Of a stretch of 64,000 nucleotides of DNA, positions 1 to 9,383 are shown piece by piece. The translations under genes and the position numbers were made by a program. Below the pieces are notes generated by a model. The model worked only from the letters and a program-made list of their open reading frames with translations. It made no database searches and was not told the DNA's origin. Position 1 is the stretch's first letter. Every line of letters begins with the position of its first letter. This DNA comes from Marinifilum breve (lineage in GTDB: Bacteria > Bacteroidota > Bacteroidia > Bacteroidales > Marinifilaceae). The DNA lies in contig NZ_QFLI01000004.1 of NCBI RefSeq assembly GCF_003202155.1, forward strand, positions 310,001 to 374,000, in the 5' to 3' direction.

Positions 1-30
1 GCCAGAGGATTCTTTATACTAACTCTATTT

Positions 31-1881
31 CTAATTTATCTCTAATATCAAGGCCGATCTTGCCGGAACCTCAAAGCTTCCATTCAAACTATAGGTCTTT
101 CCAGAAATGATATCTTTTCCAGTTTCATTACCATTCAACATTTCGTGGTATCTGGCTGTTTTAATTTGAGCCGCTTCCTTATTCTTGTTTAATATCACCA
201 TTACTTTTCCTGCATCAGAGTATCTGAAGTAAGAGTAAATCCCAAGTTCAGGAGCATAATGCATCAATTTGCCGTTATGAATTACATCACTTGTCTTTCT
301 CCAGTTCAGTATTCTCTTCATAAATGCTTGCGCATCTTTTTCCTGATCACTTAATCCTTCACCAGTAAAGGCATTGATTTGATCGCCTTCCCATCCGCCT
401 GGAAAATCAGTTCGTAGTTTTCCATGATCGCCTCCTGCATCGCTCTTGGCTAATATTTCAGTTCCGTAATAAATTTGTGGAATTCCACGCATGGTAAGTG
501 TGTATACAATTGCCATTTTATACAAATCGTAATCTCTTTCTACCTGATCAAAAATACGAGCCATATCATGATTATCTGGGAATATTACCAGGTTACCCGG
601 ATCAAAATACAAGAAGTCATTTGCCAACATTTCATACAGCTTAATCCAACCTGTACCCCAGGTTTCTTCTTTGGTCAATGCTTCCACCATGGCATTTTGC
701 AATGGAAAATCCATTAAACTTGGCAAATTAGATCTATAACCATCATGATTTACTTTTCCTTTTTGCCAATAAGATACAATTGCAGGGTTCGTACTCCACT
801 CCTCACCCACAATGTTGAAGTTTGGATACTCTTCCATTACTCTTCCAGTCCATTCTGCTAAAAATTCTGCATCCGAATATGGGTAAGTATCAACACGAAT
901 TCCCGAAAGACCTGCATACTCAATCCACCAAATTGCATTCTGAATTAGGTAAGTTGCCATGAACTCATTTCTTTGATTCAAATCAGGCATTGTTTTTACA
1001 AACCATCCATCAGCAAATTGTTTCAAATCCTCTTTAGATGCGTAAGAATCCTGTATTGTTGATCGCTTGTGGGTACATTGCATAAACTCCCCTTTGTTGT
1101 TTATCCAATCTACAGAAGGCACATCTTTCATCCACCAGTGTTCCGATCCACAATGATTTAGAATCACATCCATAATTAAACCAACTCCTTTTTCCTTTGC
1201 CAAACGAGATAACTTCTGATATTCCTCATTCGATCCATATCGTCCATCAATTTTGTAGTAATCGGTAGTTGAATATCCATGGTAAGAATATTTTTCCTGA
1301 TCATTTTCCAACAATGGATTCACCCAAATCGCAGTAAATCCCATATCTGCAATGTAATCAAGGCTATTGATCATTCCCTGAATATCTCCACCATGGCGTC
1401 CATTGGAATCACTTCTATCAACCTGTTCCTTTAAACCAGCAACATTATCATTTTCCGCATTACCATTAACAAATCGATCCGGAGTAATTAGGTACATTAC
1501 ATCTTTCGGGGTAAAACCAATTCGTTCAGCCGAACCTTCTTCCCTCTCTAAAAGCTGGTATTTGTAGCTTACTGCTGTTTTCTTTCCTTTCTTAAAAAGA
1601 ATATCAAATTCACCAGCTTTTGTGTCTTTTTCGATTAATAAATCAACAAATAAATAATTTGGGTTCGATACTCTACTTACCTTGTCAATACTTACGCCAG
1701 CATAATTCAATTCTGGTTTCAAATCTGAAATGTTCTCTCCATGAACCAACAATTGTAGTTTTGGACTCTTCATTCCAACCCACCAGAATGCAGGCTCTAA
1801 GTGATCAATCTTATTTTTTGCAAATGCAGTGATGTTTCCTAAAAACAACACAGTAACTATTGCTAATAATAATCTTTTCAT
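31..1881 (-). CDS. SusA-like neopullulanase / cyclomaltodextrinase (GH13), secreted
   Basis: 616-residue protein that should hydrolyse alpha-1,4 (and possibly pullulan-type) linkages in maltooligosaccharides in the periplasm. Residues 1-21 are a signal peptide ending before AKNK. Residues about 25-120 look like the N-terminal beta-sandwich of cyclomaltodextrinases, starting near PAFWWVG. The GH13 barrel follows with DVILNH (region I), GIRVDTYPY (nucleophile D331), GEEW (acid/base E360) and FPDNHD (D439). A small C-terminal beta domain ends the protein. Length and order match SusA of Bacteroides. It is a clear paralogue of the GH13 enzyme at 13478-15340. It is the last gene of a minus operon, 8 nt after a GH43 gene and a sulfatase, which is unusual company for an amylase. 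The family assignment is sure; the substrate is inferred. Confidence 0.93.
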   Translation of the reverse strand: MKRLLLAIVTVLFLGNITAFAKNKIDHLEPAFWWVGMKSPKLQLLVHGENISDLKPELNYAGVSIDKVSRVSNPNYLFVDLLIEKDTKAGEFDILFKKGKKTAVSYKYQLLEREEGSAERIGFTPKDVMYLITPDRFVNGNAENDNVAGLKEQVDRSDSNGRHGGDIQGMINSLDYIADMGFTAIWVNPLLENDQEKYSYHGYSTTDYYKIDGRYGSNEEYQKLSRLAKEKGVGLIMDVILNHCGSEHWWMKDVPSVDWINNKGEFMQCTHKRSTIQDSYASKEDLKQFADGWFVKTMPDLNQRNEFMATYLIQNAIWWIEYAGLSGIRVDTYPYSDAEFLAEWTGRVMEEYPNFNIVGEEWSTNPAIVSYWQKGKVNHDGYRSNLPSLMDFPLQNAMVEALTKEETWGTGWIKLYEMLANDFLYFDPGNLVIFPDNHDMARIFDQVERDYDLYKMAIVYTLTMRGIPQIYYGTEILAKSDAGGDHGKLRTDFPGGWEGDQINAFTGEGLSDQEKDAQAFMKRILNWRKTSDVIHNGKLMHYAPELGIYSYFRYSDAGKVMVILNKNKEAAQIKTARYHEMLNGNETGKDIISGKTYSLNGSFEVPARSALILEIN

Positions 1882-1889
1882 ATCGTGTT

Positions 1890-3584
1890 TTATTTTAACG
1901 TTTCATAATTACATTTCACCCAATCAAAATCGACATAAGCATTACTTTTCTTGCCGTTAGAAGTACAATACATACCTAAATAAGCACCAGTATAACCTCT
2001 ACTAATAATGTAATTGTTTTTGATAGATGTTAGTCTCTTAAACTCATTTCCATTGTCCAATGAATACTCAAAGTGATATTGCTCTTTATCTGCCTTCACT
2101 CTTAAAATGATCTCTCCTTTGTACAATTCAAGTTCATCATTAGCAATTACATTTTGCTCTTTGTCGTGAGCCTTTAAACTCAGTTTTAGAGTATATCCCT
2201 TGGCTGCTCTTTGAACAGTCATATTGATATAATTATCATCCTTTTGGAACAGACTGATACCTGCCTCCACATTCTTCTGTTTCGACTTGAAGTTCATTTT
2301 CACTTCATAGTCGTACAAACTTTCTTTTTGTCGAAATCCCATTAAGCTGGCTCTGCCTCGTTCTTTTATCACATTAGGATTAGCAAACAACCTTAAATGT
2401 CCTTCTCGCTTGCTTAACGAATAAGTATTCGGCATAGGAACTCTTCTGAAGTTCCATTCCAGGTTAAGAACATCACTATCGAATTCATCTTTAAATTCTT
2501 CTTTACGGATTTGTTTAGTTCCTTCAAATGGTACAGGGTTTAGACGTTCCACTCTTCCTGTTTGAGGTGCACATACTGGCCAATCATATTTAATTTCCTG
2601 CCACTCGAATGGTTCTCTTTCCCATTGCACAGGTATCAAGTGACTTTCACGTCCCATGTTTGAACGGCGATCAACATCACCACGAATTCCCAAAGCTACC
2701 ATATACCAACGTCCATCTTCTAATTGAATCAAGTCGGCATGTCCGGTACTATTTACCCAAAAGTCATATGTCAAATGTCTTGTCGATAGAATTGGATTGC
2801 GAGGGTTCGAAAAGTATGGTCCTTTAATATCATCACTCACGGCTATCATTACAGCATGATTAAAGCTGGTACCTCCTTCGGCAACCATCAGGTAATATCT
2901 TCCATCATGCTTGTACATGTGTGGGCCTTCTACCCAAACACCACCACAGGCACCTCTCCACAGGTAATTTCTTTCGCCTGTTAACTTCCAGTTCTCCAAA
3001 TCAATTTCCTGCAACCAGATCTCTCCTTCTCCATCGAAATTTGGATTTTCAGGTGAATGAGTTCCCACATACCACACTTTGCCATCTTCGTCGAAGAATA
3101 TATCAGGATCAATTCCTGGAGCCCCTTCCAAAACATGAGGTTCAGACCAAGGTCCCTCAGGTGATTTCGCAGTAATGATAAAGTTCACAAAATCGGTAGG
3201 ATTCTCTTTTTTATTAGGGTCATAATACACATTGGTAGTGATAATGTAAAAAGTACCTTCATGATATCGAATGGTTGGTGCATGAATACCTCCATTGGAA
3301 TTTACATCTACCAAATTTACAGCTCCATTACACTGGTTTTCTCTATGTAATCCATAGCCTATCAATTCCCAATTCACCAAATCTTTACTGTGATGAATTG
3401 GTAAAGCTGGAAAATACTCAAATGTAGAGTTCACCATATAATAATCGTCACCTACTCTGCAAATGGATGGATCAGGATATCCTCCTTTAAGTATTGGATT
3501 TTCAAAGGTGTTTTGCTGAGCAAAAAGATTAGAGCTGATTAAAATCAACACACTTAATGTGTATTTTATTATACTACTATTCAT
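1890..3584 (-). CDS. GH43 glycosidase (beta-xylosidase / alpha-L-arabinofuranosidase type)
   Basis: 564-residue secreted glycosidase that probably removes xylose or arabinose units from oligosaccharides. A signal peptide spans about residues 1-22 (LISSNLFAQQ). The five-bladed propeller carries the three GH43 acidic residues in context: YPDPS (base, D38), GIDPDIFFDEDG (pKa-modulating Asp) and WVEGPHMYK (acid Glu). Residues about 350-560 form a beta-sandwich of the GH43 C-terminal (concanavalin-like) type, typical of subfamilies with xylosidase or arabinofuranosidase members. It begins 3 nt after the sulfatase stop and ends 8 nt before the neopullulanase, so the three genes are one transcription unit. 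The family is certain; the substrate cannot be told from sequence alone. Confidence 0.92.
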   Translation of the reverse strand: MNSSIIKYTLSVLILISSNLFAQQNTFENPILKGGYPDPSICRVGDDYYMVNSTFEYFPALPIHHSKDLVNWELIGYGLHRENQCNGAVNLVDVNSNGGIHAPTIRYHEGTFYIITTNVYYDPNKKENPTDFVNFIITAKSPEGPWSEPHVLEGAPGIDPDIFFDEDGKVWYVGTHSPENPNFDGEGEIWLQEIDLENWKLTGERNYLWRGACGGVWVEGPHMYKHDGRYYLMVAEGGTSFNHAVMIAVSDDIKGPYFSNPRNPILSTRHLTYDFWVNSTGHADLIQLEDGRWYMVALGIRGDVDRRSNMGRESHLIPVQWEREPFEWQEIKYDWPVCAPQTGRVERLNPVPFEGTKQIRKEEFKDEFDSDVLNLEWNFRRVPMPNTYSLSKREGHLRLFANPNVIKERGRASLMGFRQKESLYDYEVKMNFKSKQKNVEAGISLFQKDDNYINMTVQRAAKGYTLKLSLKAHDKEQNVIANDELELYKGEIILRVKADKEQYHFEYSLDNGNEFKRLTSIKNNYIISRGYTGAYLGMYCTSNGKKSNAYVDFDWVKCNYETLK

Positions 3585-3587
3585 TTC

Positions 3588-5189
3588 CTATCTGTTTAAA
3601 TCCGATTTTAAAATTGCCTGATTCAAAGAATCTGTATCATGATATTGCTTTCTTAGATTCTCTAACTTTTTTATCAAATCTTGTTTCACCAACTCATAGG
3701 ACGGATCATCAATCAGATTCATCATCTCATTAGGATCCTTCTCCAAATCGTATAATTCCCATTCATCGATATCGTAATAGAAGTGAATCAGCTTGTGAGT
3801 TTTGGTTCGTAGCCCGTAGTGTCTTTTCACAGCATGAATTCCCGGATATTCCCAGTAGTGATAATAAACTGCATCGCGCCAATTTTGATTGTTTCCTTCA
3901 AACAATGGCAACATGCTTTTACCTTGCATATCCTTTGGAATTTCAACTCCTGCAGCATCAAGAAAAGTTTCAGCAAAATCTAAGTTCTGAACCAAATCTG
4001 AATTCACTGTTCCTGATTTAATCATTCTTGGCCAACGAACTAAGAGCGGCGTTCTAAAGGATTCTTCGTACATAAATCGCTTATCAAACCAGCCATGTTC
4101 TCCCAAATAAAAACCTTGATCCGATGTATACACAACAATCGTATTTTCAGCCAATCCTCTCTCTTCAAGGTAATCCAATACTCGTCCAATATTTTCATCT
4201 ACCGATTTTATACAAGCCAAATAATCCTGCATATATCTTTGATACTTCCAACGAATCAAATCTTTTCCTCTTGGGGTATTCTTTTCAAAATCACGATTGA
4301 TTGGTCCGTAGACTTTGTTCCAGGCTGCTTTTTCTTTTTCAGTCATTCGAGCCAAGTTATTTCGATAAGCTCCTTCGTACCAACCCATGAATTGCTCGAA
4401 GCCCAGACTTTTCACGATTTTAGGATCCATCTTATTGTCATTACTTAATCCCATATGATCAGAAATTTTCATTTCAGCCTCTTTGGCCGCACGACCTCTT
4501 CCCTTATAGTCATCAAATAAGGATTCTGGTTCGGCTATTAAATCAGCCTTAAAATCAGTCAGATGTTCCATAGCTGGTAACCATTCGCGATGCGGTGCCT
4601 TATGGTGATACATCATCATAAAAGGCTTGGCTTTATCACGTTTTACATCCAACCACTCCAATGCCATATCAGTAATAATATCGGTAACATAGCCTTGTTC
4701 CTGTACTATTCCTTCGGGTGTTCTAAAATCAGGATTGTAATAATGCCCTTGATCTGGGAGTACTTTCCAGTAATCAAAACCTGTTGGTTGAGATTTTAAA
4801 TGCCATTTCCCGATAACAGCAGTTTCATAACCTGCCTTTTGTAATAACTTTGGATACGTTTGCTGGGTGCTATCAAATACATTAATATTATCTCGCACAC
4901 CATTTAAGTGACTGTGCTTTCCGGTAAGAACAACAGCTCTACTTGGTGAACAGATAGAGTTAGTTACAAAAGCTTTGTCAAAGCGCATTCCTTCATTTGC
5001 CAGTCTATCGATATTAGGCGTCTCATTCATTTTTGAACCATATGCTCCGATTGCCTGGTAGGCATGATCATCACTCATGATAAAAATAATGTTCGGCCGC
5101 TCATAACTTATTTTACTTGTTGATTTTTGCTTACATCCTATGGCAAAAAAAGCGATCAGAATGCAAAGAAATAGTCTATTGTACTTCAT
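3588..5189 (-). CDS. Type I sulfatase, lipoprotein
   Basis: 533-residue formylglycine-dependent sulfatase that hydrolyses a sulfate ester on a glycan, presumably in the periplasm or at the outer membrane. The start is a lipoprotein signal with Cys19 (FFAIGC). The metal-binding pair D40-D41 sits in IFIMSDDHAYQ, and the maturation motif is C80-S-P-S-R, so Cys80 would become formylglycine. GKWH (about residue 126) and a C-terminal basic/Asp-rich region also fit the family. The length is normal. No anaerobic or aerobic sulfatase-maturing enzyme lies in the window and must be elsewhere. It is the first gene of the operon with GH43 and GH13 genes, and its start is divergent from the LytS-type kinase at 5471. 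The sulfated substrate is unknown. Confidence 0.93.
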   Translation of the reverse strand: MKYNRLFLCILIAFFAIGCKQKSTSKISYERPNIIFIMSDDHAYQAIGAYGSKMNETPNIDRLANEGMRFDKAFVTNSICSPSRAVVLTGKHSHLNGVRDNINVFDSTQQTYPKLLQKAGYETAVIGKWHLKSQPTGFDYWKVLPDQGHYYNPDFRTPEGIVQEQGYVTDIITDMALEWLDVKRDKAKPFMMMYHHKAPHREWLPAMEHLTDFKADLIAEPESLFDDYKGRGRAAKEAEMKISDHMGLSNDNKMDPKIVKSLGFEQFMGWYEGAYRNNLARMTEKEKAAWNKVYGPINRDFEKNTPRGKDLIRWKYQRYMQDYLACIKSVDENIGRVLDYLEERGLAENTIVVYTSDQGFYLGEHGWFDKRFMYEESFRTPLLVRWPRMIKSGTVNSDLVQNLDFAETFLDAAGVEIPKDMQGKSMLPLFEGNNQNWRDAVYYHYWEYPGIHAVKRHYGLRTKTHKLIHFYYDIDEWELYDLEKDPNEMMNLIDDPSYELVKQDLIKKLENLRKQYHDTDSLNQAILKSDLNR

Positions 5190-5470
5190 GGAATCTATTT
5201 TAGATTACTTCGTCTTCAGTATTCGTATGAATTCACATCCTAAGTAATGGAAGTCTCTATAAGATAGCAAATTATTTTAACAGAATACCAATAGCAAAGT
5301 ATGGATTACAAGACTTACTTTATATTGGAATTTGTCCTGCATTGTATACCTTTCGGGAGGGAATTACTGTATTTCGTCCATAAACACCTACTCGAAACAA
5401 GTCAAACTTGTTTTGTATTTAAAAATGAGGTAAACTAGCAAGGAATTGATATCTAAAGCAAACACTCAAC

Positions 5471-6535
5471 ATGCAAATAATAAGTCCTGGGAAAAACAAT
5501 TTTGCCAAAATCCTTAACAACAAATGGGTTCAACACATTAGTTATTGGATATTCTATCTGCTTTTCTTTGCGGTTACCTGGGGTAGCTACGATATGAATT
5601 TCGAGAAAACCATGATGGTTGAACTTGTAAACCTTCCGGCAAAAATTGCTTTGGTGTATTGGGTTATTTATTACCTGTTTCCAAAATTCCTATACAAGAG
5701 AAAAATTGGAAGCTTCATTTTACTCTTCGGAATTTCCATAATTGTTGTTGCATTTACAACACGTTTTACCGACAATTATATTATTCTAAAATACTACCTG
5801 ACAGAATTTGAAATGCAGCCACTTTTCAGCTATGTACAGGTAATACGAAGTTCAATTAATTTAGGAACTGTAATTGCCATTCCTTTTATTCTAAAGCTGG
5901 TAGATCATGTCAATAAAGTTAAGCAAAACGAACAACTTTTGGTAAGGGAAAAATTGGAAGCCGAATTGGTATTTCTTAAAAACCAGGTTCAACCCCATTT
6001 CCTATTCAACACCTTAAATAGCTTGTATTCTTTAATCTTAAAGAAGTCTGATCAATCATTGGATGTAATTCTAAAATTATCAGAACTCCTGCGATACATG
6101 TTGTATGAAACCAACTCGAAAAGAGTTGATTTTCAGAAAGAAATTGACAGCATAAAAAGTTACCTGGAACTTGAAAAAATCCGTTATGGCGATCGTATTG
6201 ATTTAAGTTTTAACCTTTGGGGAGATATCAGTTCCAATCAAATTGCTCCCATGTTGATTCTTCCATTTATAGAAAACAGCTTTAAGCACAGCACCAAAGG
6301 TTTTGATGGCAATGCATGGATTACAATTGATATCGGGATCAAAAACAATGAACTCAAATTGAATATTGAAAATAGTATTCCACAGTCGAGCTCCGATCAG
6401 GAACCTATAATTGGTGGAATCGGTTTGCAGAATGTAAAAAGGAGATTATCTTTATTATACGCCGAGAAATACGAGCTAAAAATAACCGATAATGAAGATT
6501 CGTATTCTATTTATTTAAACTTAAAATTGCAATGA
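5471..6535 (+). CDS. LytS-type sensor histidine kinase
   Basis: 354-residue membrane kinase of the His_kinase (LytS/YehU) class. About four transmembrane segments fill residues 17-138. A short coiled linker leads to the phosphoacceptor motif QPHFLFNTLNS with H176, and a HATPase_c domain follows (NSFKHS N-box, GGIGLQNVKRRL G-box). There is no recognisable extracellular sensor domain, so the ligand is unknown. It overlaps the LytTR regulator by four bases (ATGA), so the two are translationally coupled partners. It is divergent from the sulfatase-GH43-GH13 operon, 281 bp away, and could regulate it, but nothing in the sequence proves this. Confidence 0.93.
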   Translation: MQIISPGKNNFAKILNNKWVQHISYWIFYLLFFAVTWGSYDMNFEKTMMVELVNLPAKIALVYWVIYYLFPKFLYKRKIGSFILLFGISIIVVAFTTRFTDNYIILKYYLTEFEMQPLFSYVQVIRSSINLGTVIAIPFILKLVDHVNKVKQNEQLLVREKLEAELVFLKNQVQPHFLFNTLNSLYSLILKKSDQSLDVILKLSELLRYMLYETNSKRVDFQKEIDSIKSYLELEKIRYGDRIDLSFNLWGDISSNQIAPMLILPFIENSFKHSTKGFDGNAWITIDIGIKNNELKLNIENSIPQSSSDQEPIIGGIGLQNVKRRLSLLYAEKYELKITDNEDSYSIYLNLKLQ

Positions 6536-7257
6536 AAATTAAGTGTTTAATTGTTGATGATGAAGATTTGGCCATTGATGTGATTGAAGAATACATCAAC
6601 AGAATTGACTATTTACAGCTGGAAGGAAAATGCAAGAGTGCAGTTGAAGCTTTATCGGTTTTAAATTCGAAACAAATCGACTTGCTATTTCTGGATATCC
6701 AGATGCCAGGACTCACAGGCATTCAATTGTTAAGAAATCTATCCAACCCGCCCAGTGTAATTTTCACCACTGCCTATTCGGAGTTTGCTTTGGAAAGTTA
6801 CGAACTGGAAGCCTTGGATTATCTAATTAAACCCATTCCTTTTGAGAGGTTTATTAAGGCGATTAACAGGTACTTTAAACTGAATCAACCTCAATTCCAA
6901 ATTCCTGAGAAGAAAGAAGAAATCAGCTCTGAACAACCATTTATCTTTGTAAAATCAGAGAAACGAATGGTGAAAGTATTTCTACACGAAATACAGTACA
7001 TCGAAAGTTTGCGTAACTATGTTTCCATTTACATGGAAAATGGGCAAGAAATTGTAACGCTAAATACCATCAGTAATATTGAGGAGAAACTGCCGGAATC
7101 ATCCTTTTTAAGAATACATCGATCGTTTATTGCATCCATCAACAAAATACAAAGTTACACTTCCAGCAATATCGAAATTGCAGGAAAACTTATACCAATT
7201 GGGCGCAATTACAAAGGCATGGTGATTAGTGTACTCGAGCAAAAATCTATTCTATAA
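6532..7257 (+). CDS. LytTR-family response regulator
   Basis: 241-residue response regulator and the cognate partner of the kinase it overlaps. The receiver domain covers residues 1-120 with acidic pocket D9-D11, phosphoacceptor D55 (LDIQMPG) and the conserved Lys in YLIKPI. A LytTR DNA-binding domain covers about 140-238 (FVKSEKRMVKVFLHEIQYIES, then LRIHRSFIASINKI). LytTR proteins bind pairs of short direct repeats spaced about one helix turn apart; I found no convincing pair in the flanking divergent gap. The 3' end faces the repeat array that fills the convergent gap downstream. Confidence 0.94.
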   Translation: MKIKCLIVDDEDLAIDVIEEYINRIDYLQLEGKCKSAVEALSVLNSKQIDLLFLDIQMPGLTGIQLLRNLSNPPSVIFTTAYSEFALESYELEALDYLIKPIPFERFIKAINRYFKLNQPQFQIPEKKEEISSEQPFIFVKSEKRMVKVFLHEIQYIESLRNYVSIYMENGQEIVTLNTISNIEEKLPESSFLRIHRSFIASINKIQSYTSSNIEIAGKLIPIGRNYKGMVISVLEQKSIL

Positions 7258-7314
7258 ATTTTAATTTGCCATCTCCGCTAATGTGCCTTAGGTAAACTAT
7301 GAACCAAAGTACAT
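7258..7314. other. Gap between lytTR-type gene and repeat array
   Basis: Short spacer after the response regulator stop. No T-tailed hairpin follows the stop codon. Bases 7285-7305 already resemble the 21-bp repeat (GCCTTAGG...), followed by nine extra bases that shift the register before the regular array starts. Confidence 0.4.
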
Positions 7315-7776
7315 CGCTTACGATCTGACATGCCCGTGTTACTTTCTGACAACTCAGACTTACGAGTTGACATTCCTGCCTTAGGATCTGCCAACCCCGT
7401 GCTATTTCCTGACAACCCCACCTTAGAACCTGCCGTCCCCGTGCTATTTCCTGACAACCCCGCCTTACGAATTAACAATCTTGCCTTACGATCTGCCAAC
7501 CCCACCTTATGAGTTGCTGATCCCGCCTTAGAACCTGCCGTCCCCGTGCTATTTCCTAACAACCCCGCCTTAGGAGTTAACAAACCCGATGGGTATGGCA
7601 AGAAATAAGCCTGACTTAACAAATCGTAAGCTTAATATCTTAGAAAATAAGTCGGGATCAATAGATCGTATGGTAGGCTTATCAGGAAATAGTGCGGGAA
7701 TGGCTAATAATAGTATTGGACTGGCAGATCGTACAAGCAATTTATCTCCTCAGAATGCCGACTGAATGGAAAATAG
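7315..7776. repeat. Degenerate 21-bp tandem repeat array with an orientation switch
   Basis: Thirteen consecutive 21-bp units run from 7315 to 7587 with no phase slip. They fall into alternating sub-types: CTTACGATCTGCCAACCCC, CTATTTCCTGACAACCCC and CTTAGAACCTGCCGTCCCC. From 7588 the 21-bp register continues but the units are on the other strand: 7672-7692 contains TATCAGGAAATAG and 7714-7734 contains TGGCAGATCGTA, the reverse complements of two left-half sub-types. About eight or nine recognisable units lie on the right, becoming weak by 7776. The whole array sits in the convergent gap between the LytTR gene and the GH13 operon. A 114-residue reading frame crosses the left half only because 21 is a multiple of 3; the right half has in-register stops, so this is non-coding. 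Confidence 0.9.
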
Positions 7777-7895
7777 GCAGATAATATTGAACCTATTTCG
7801 AAACCATACAGTTTGTATTATAAAACTGGACTTGTCTGCATTTTTATTAGATAAAACCATTACTAATTAAAAACCTTATGACTTAGCCTTCCTCC

Positions 7896-7932
7896 TTCTT
7901 AAAATAAGAAAGCCGCCCTAAAAAGAGCGGCT
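7896..7932 (-). terminator. Rho-independent terminator of the GH13/GH31/GH65 operon
   Basis: Read on the minus strand, AGCCGC and GCGGCT pair around a T-rich loop (7911-7932) and are followed by a TTTCTTATTTT tract. It lies 40 nt after the stop of the last GH13 gene of the operon. Confidence 0.85.
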
Positions 7933-7971
7933 ATCATTGGGATATCGGTTTCCGAAATTCGGAAATCTAGT

Positions 7972-9348
7972 TTACTTTACATATACTCTGTATTCCCAAG
8001 GTTTTAATTCAACCTCAAGTTTAGCAGCTAAATCGTGTCTGTTACCATCTTTGTAACATGCAAAATTTCCTGCATTTGCATCCAGGTTTAAAGTTGCCTT
8101 TACAGCATCCTTGCTTAGATTCAAGATCACAACTACCTTATCACCTTCTGCCTCACGAGTGAATGCTAAGATCTTCTCATTCTGATCAGATGGAATACGA
8201 ACAAACTTGCCACCTTTCACACCATTCTGAAGTGCTTTGTTATTTTTCTTTAAAGCAATTAATGGCTTATAGAATTCAGTCATGCTTAAATCTGACCAAT
8301 CAATTTCATCTTTCTCGAAGAATTTCAAACGCTTGTTCAAACCAGCTTCCTGACCACTATAAATCAATGGCATTCCTGGCATAGTGAAAGTTAATACGGC
8401 AAAAGCTTTCGCACCTTCACCCATTCTCTCTTCGGTAGTACCATTCCATGAGTTTTCATCGTGGTTGGTAGTAAAGTTCATGATGTATGAATCAGCTGGA
8501 AATACAGTGTCAATTTTGTGGAAAAATGCTTCCATATCGTTAGCTGTTTTTTCACCTTTAGCAACTTCGTTCATGATGTGGTGGAAATCCCAACCATAAC
8601 CCATATCGAAAGCGTTCTCTAAAAGTTCATGACCACCATCTTCTGCCAACATAAATACCGGCTTAACAGCATCCAATTCAACACGTGCTTTTTCCCAGAA
8701 TTCAGTTGGAACCATACCTGCAACATCACAACGGTATCCATCAACATCTGCGTTGATAATCCAGTACTTCAAAGATTCGATCATGTACTTGCGCATCTCT
8801 TGGTTCTCATAGTTCAAGTCAGCAGTATCGCTCCAGTCTGTTCCTTCAGGAATTACAATCTCACCTTTCTCATTCTGAGTATACCAATCTTTATGCTCAG
8901 CCATTACTACGTTATCCCATCCTGTGTGATTTGCCACCCAGTCTAGGATTACTTTCATTCCCATTTCGTGAGCCTTATTTACAAGGTTTTTTAAATCTTC
9001 CATTGTTCCGAATTCAGGATTTACTGCCTGATAATCCTTAACAGCATAGTAAGATCCCATGCTACCTTTACGATTTTTCTCAGAGATAGGATAGATAGGC
9101 ATCAACCACAGAATATCAACTCCCATTTCTTTTAAACGTGGCATGTGCTCAACAAAAGCATTAATAGTACCTTCTGGAGTGTACTGACGAATGTTTACCT
9201 CATAGATGTTAGCATTTCTACTCCACTCAACAGGTTTTTCCGCCTTCTTTTCCTCTGCTACTTTATTTGCTGCTGGTTTATTCTGGCATGATGCCAAAGT
9301 TCCTACAACCAACAATAAACTTAAAACTGTTTGAAATACTCTTCTCAT
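7972..9348 (-). CDS. GH13 alpha-amylase family lipoprotein
   Basis: 458-residue alpha-glucan-active enzyme anchored as a lipoprotein: the signal ends at Cys21 (GTLASC). The GH13 barrel shows DWVANHTG (region I), GYRCDVAG (nucleophile D208), LAEDGG (acid/base E236) and FTTNHDENS (region IV). A short C-terminal beta domain ends about residue 457. It lacks the N-terminal cyclomaltodextrinase domain of its neighbours and is close to the minimum length for the family. It is the last gene of the minus operon, 35 nt after the preceding GH13 gene, and is followed by a terminator. It probably acts on short maltodextrins in the periplasm or on the outer membrane. Confidence 0.92.
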   Translation of the reverse strand: MRRVFQTVLSLLLVVGTLASCQNKPAANKVAEEKKAEKPVEWSRNANIYEVNIRQYTPEGTINAFVEHMPRLKEMGVDILWLMPIYPISEKNRKGSMGSYYAVKDYQAVNPEFGTMEDLKNLVNKAHEMGMKVILDWVANHTGWDNVVMAEHKDWYTQNEKGEIVIPEGTDWSDTADLNYENQEMRKYMIESLKYWIINADVDGYRCDVAGMVPTEFWEKARVELDAVKPVFMLAEDGGHELLENAFDMGYGWDFHHIMNEVAKGEKTANDMEAFFHKIDTVFPADSYIMNFTTNHDENSWNGTTEERMGEGAKAFAVLTFTMPGMPLIYSGQEAGLNKRLKFFEKDEIDWSDLSMTEFYKPLIALKKNNKALQNGVKGGKFVRIPSDQNEKILAFTREAEGDKVVVILNLSKDAVKATLNLDANAGNFACYKDGNRHDLAAKLEVELKPWEYRVYVK

Positions 9349-9383
9349 TTCAATAATTTGATTAGTTATTATGATGTCCTTTT

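Noticed and set aside
31-5189. A sulfated-glycan polysaccharide utilisation locus
   Set aside because: Only one sulfatase and one GH43 are present and no susC/susD pair is adjacent inside the window, so a full locus cannot be claimed.
7278-7622. 114-residue open frame (minus) with a Gly/Ser/Ala/Lys heptapeptide pattern
   Set aside because: The frame is a by-product of the 21-bp array; the array inverts at 7588 where stops appear in register, and there is no start context or homologue pattern.
7315-7776. Possible CRISPR array (also considered at 41531 and 54791)
   Set aside because: Units are 21-23 bp, directly adjacent and degenerate, with no constant repeat alternating with unique spacers and no cas gene in the window.
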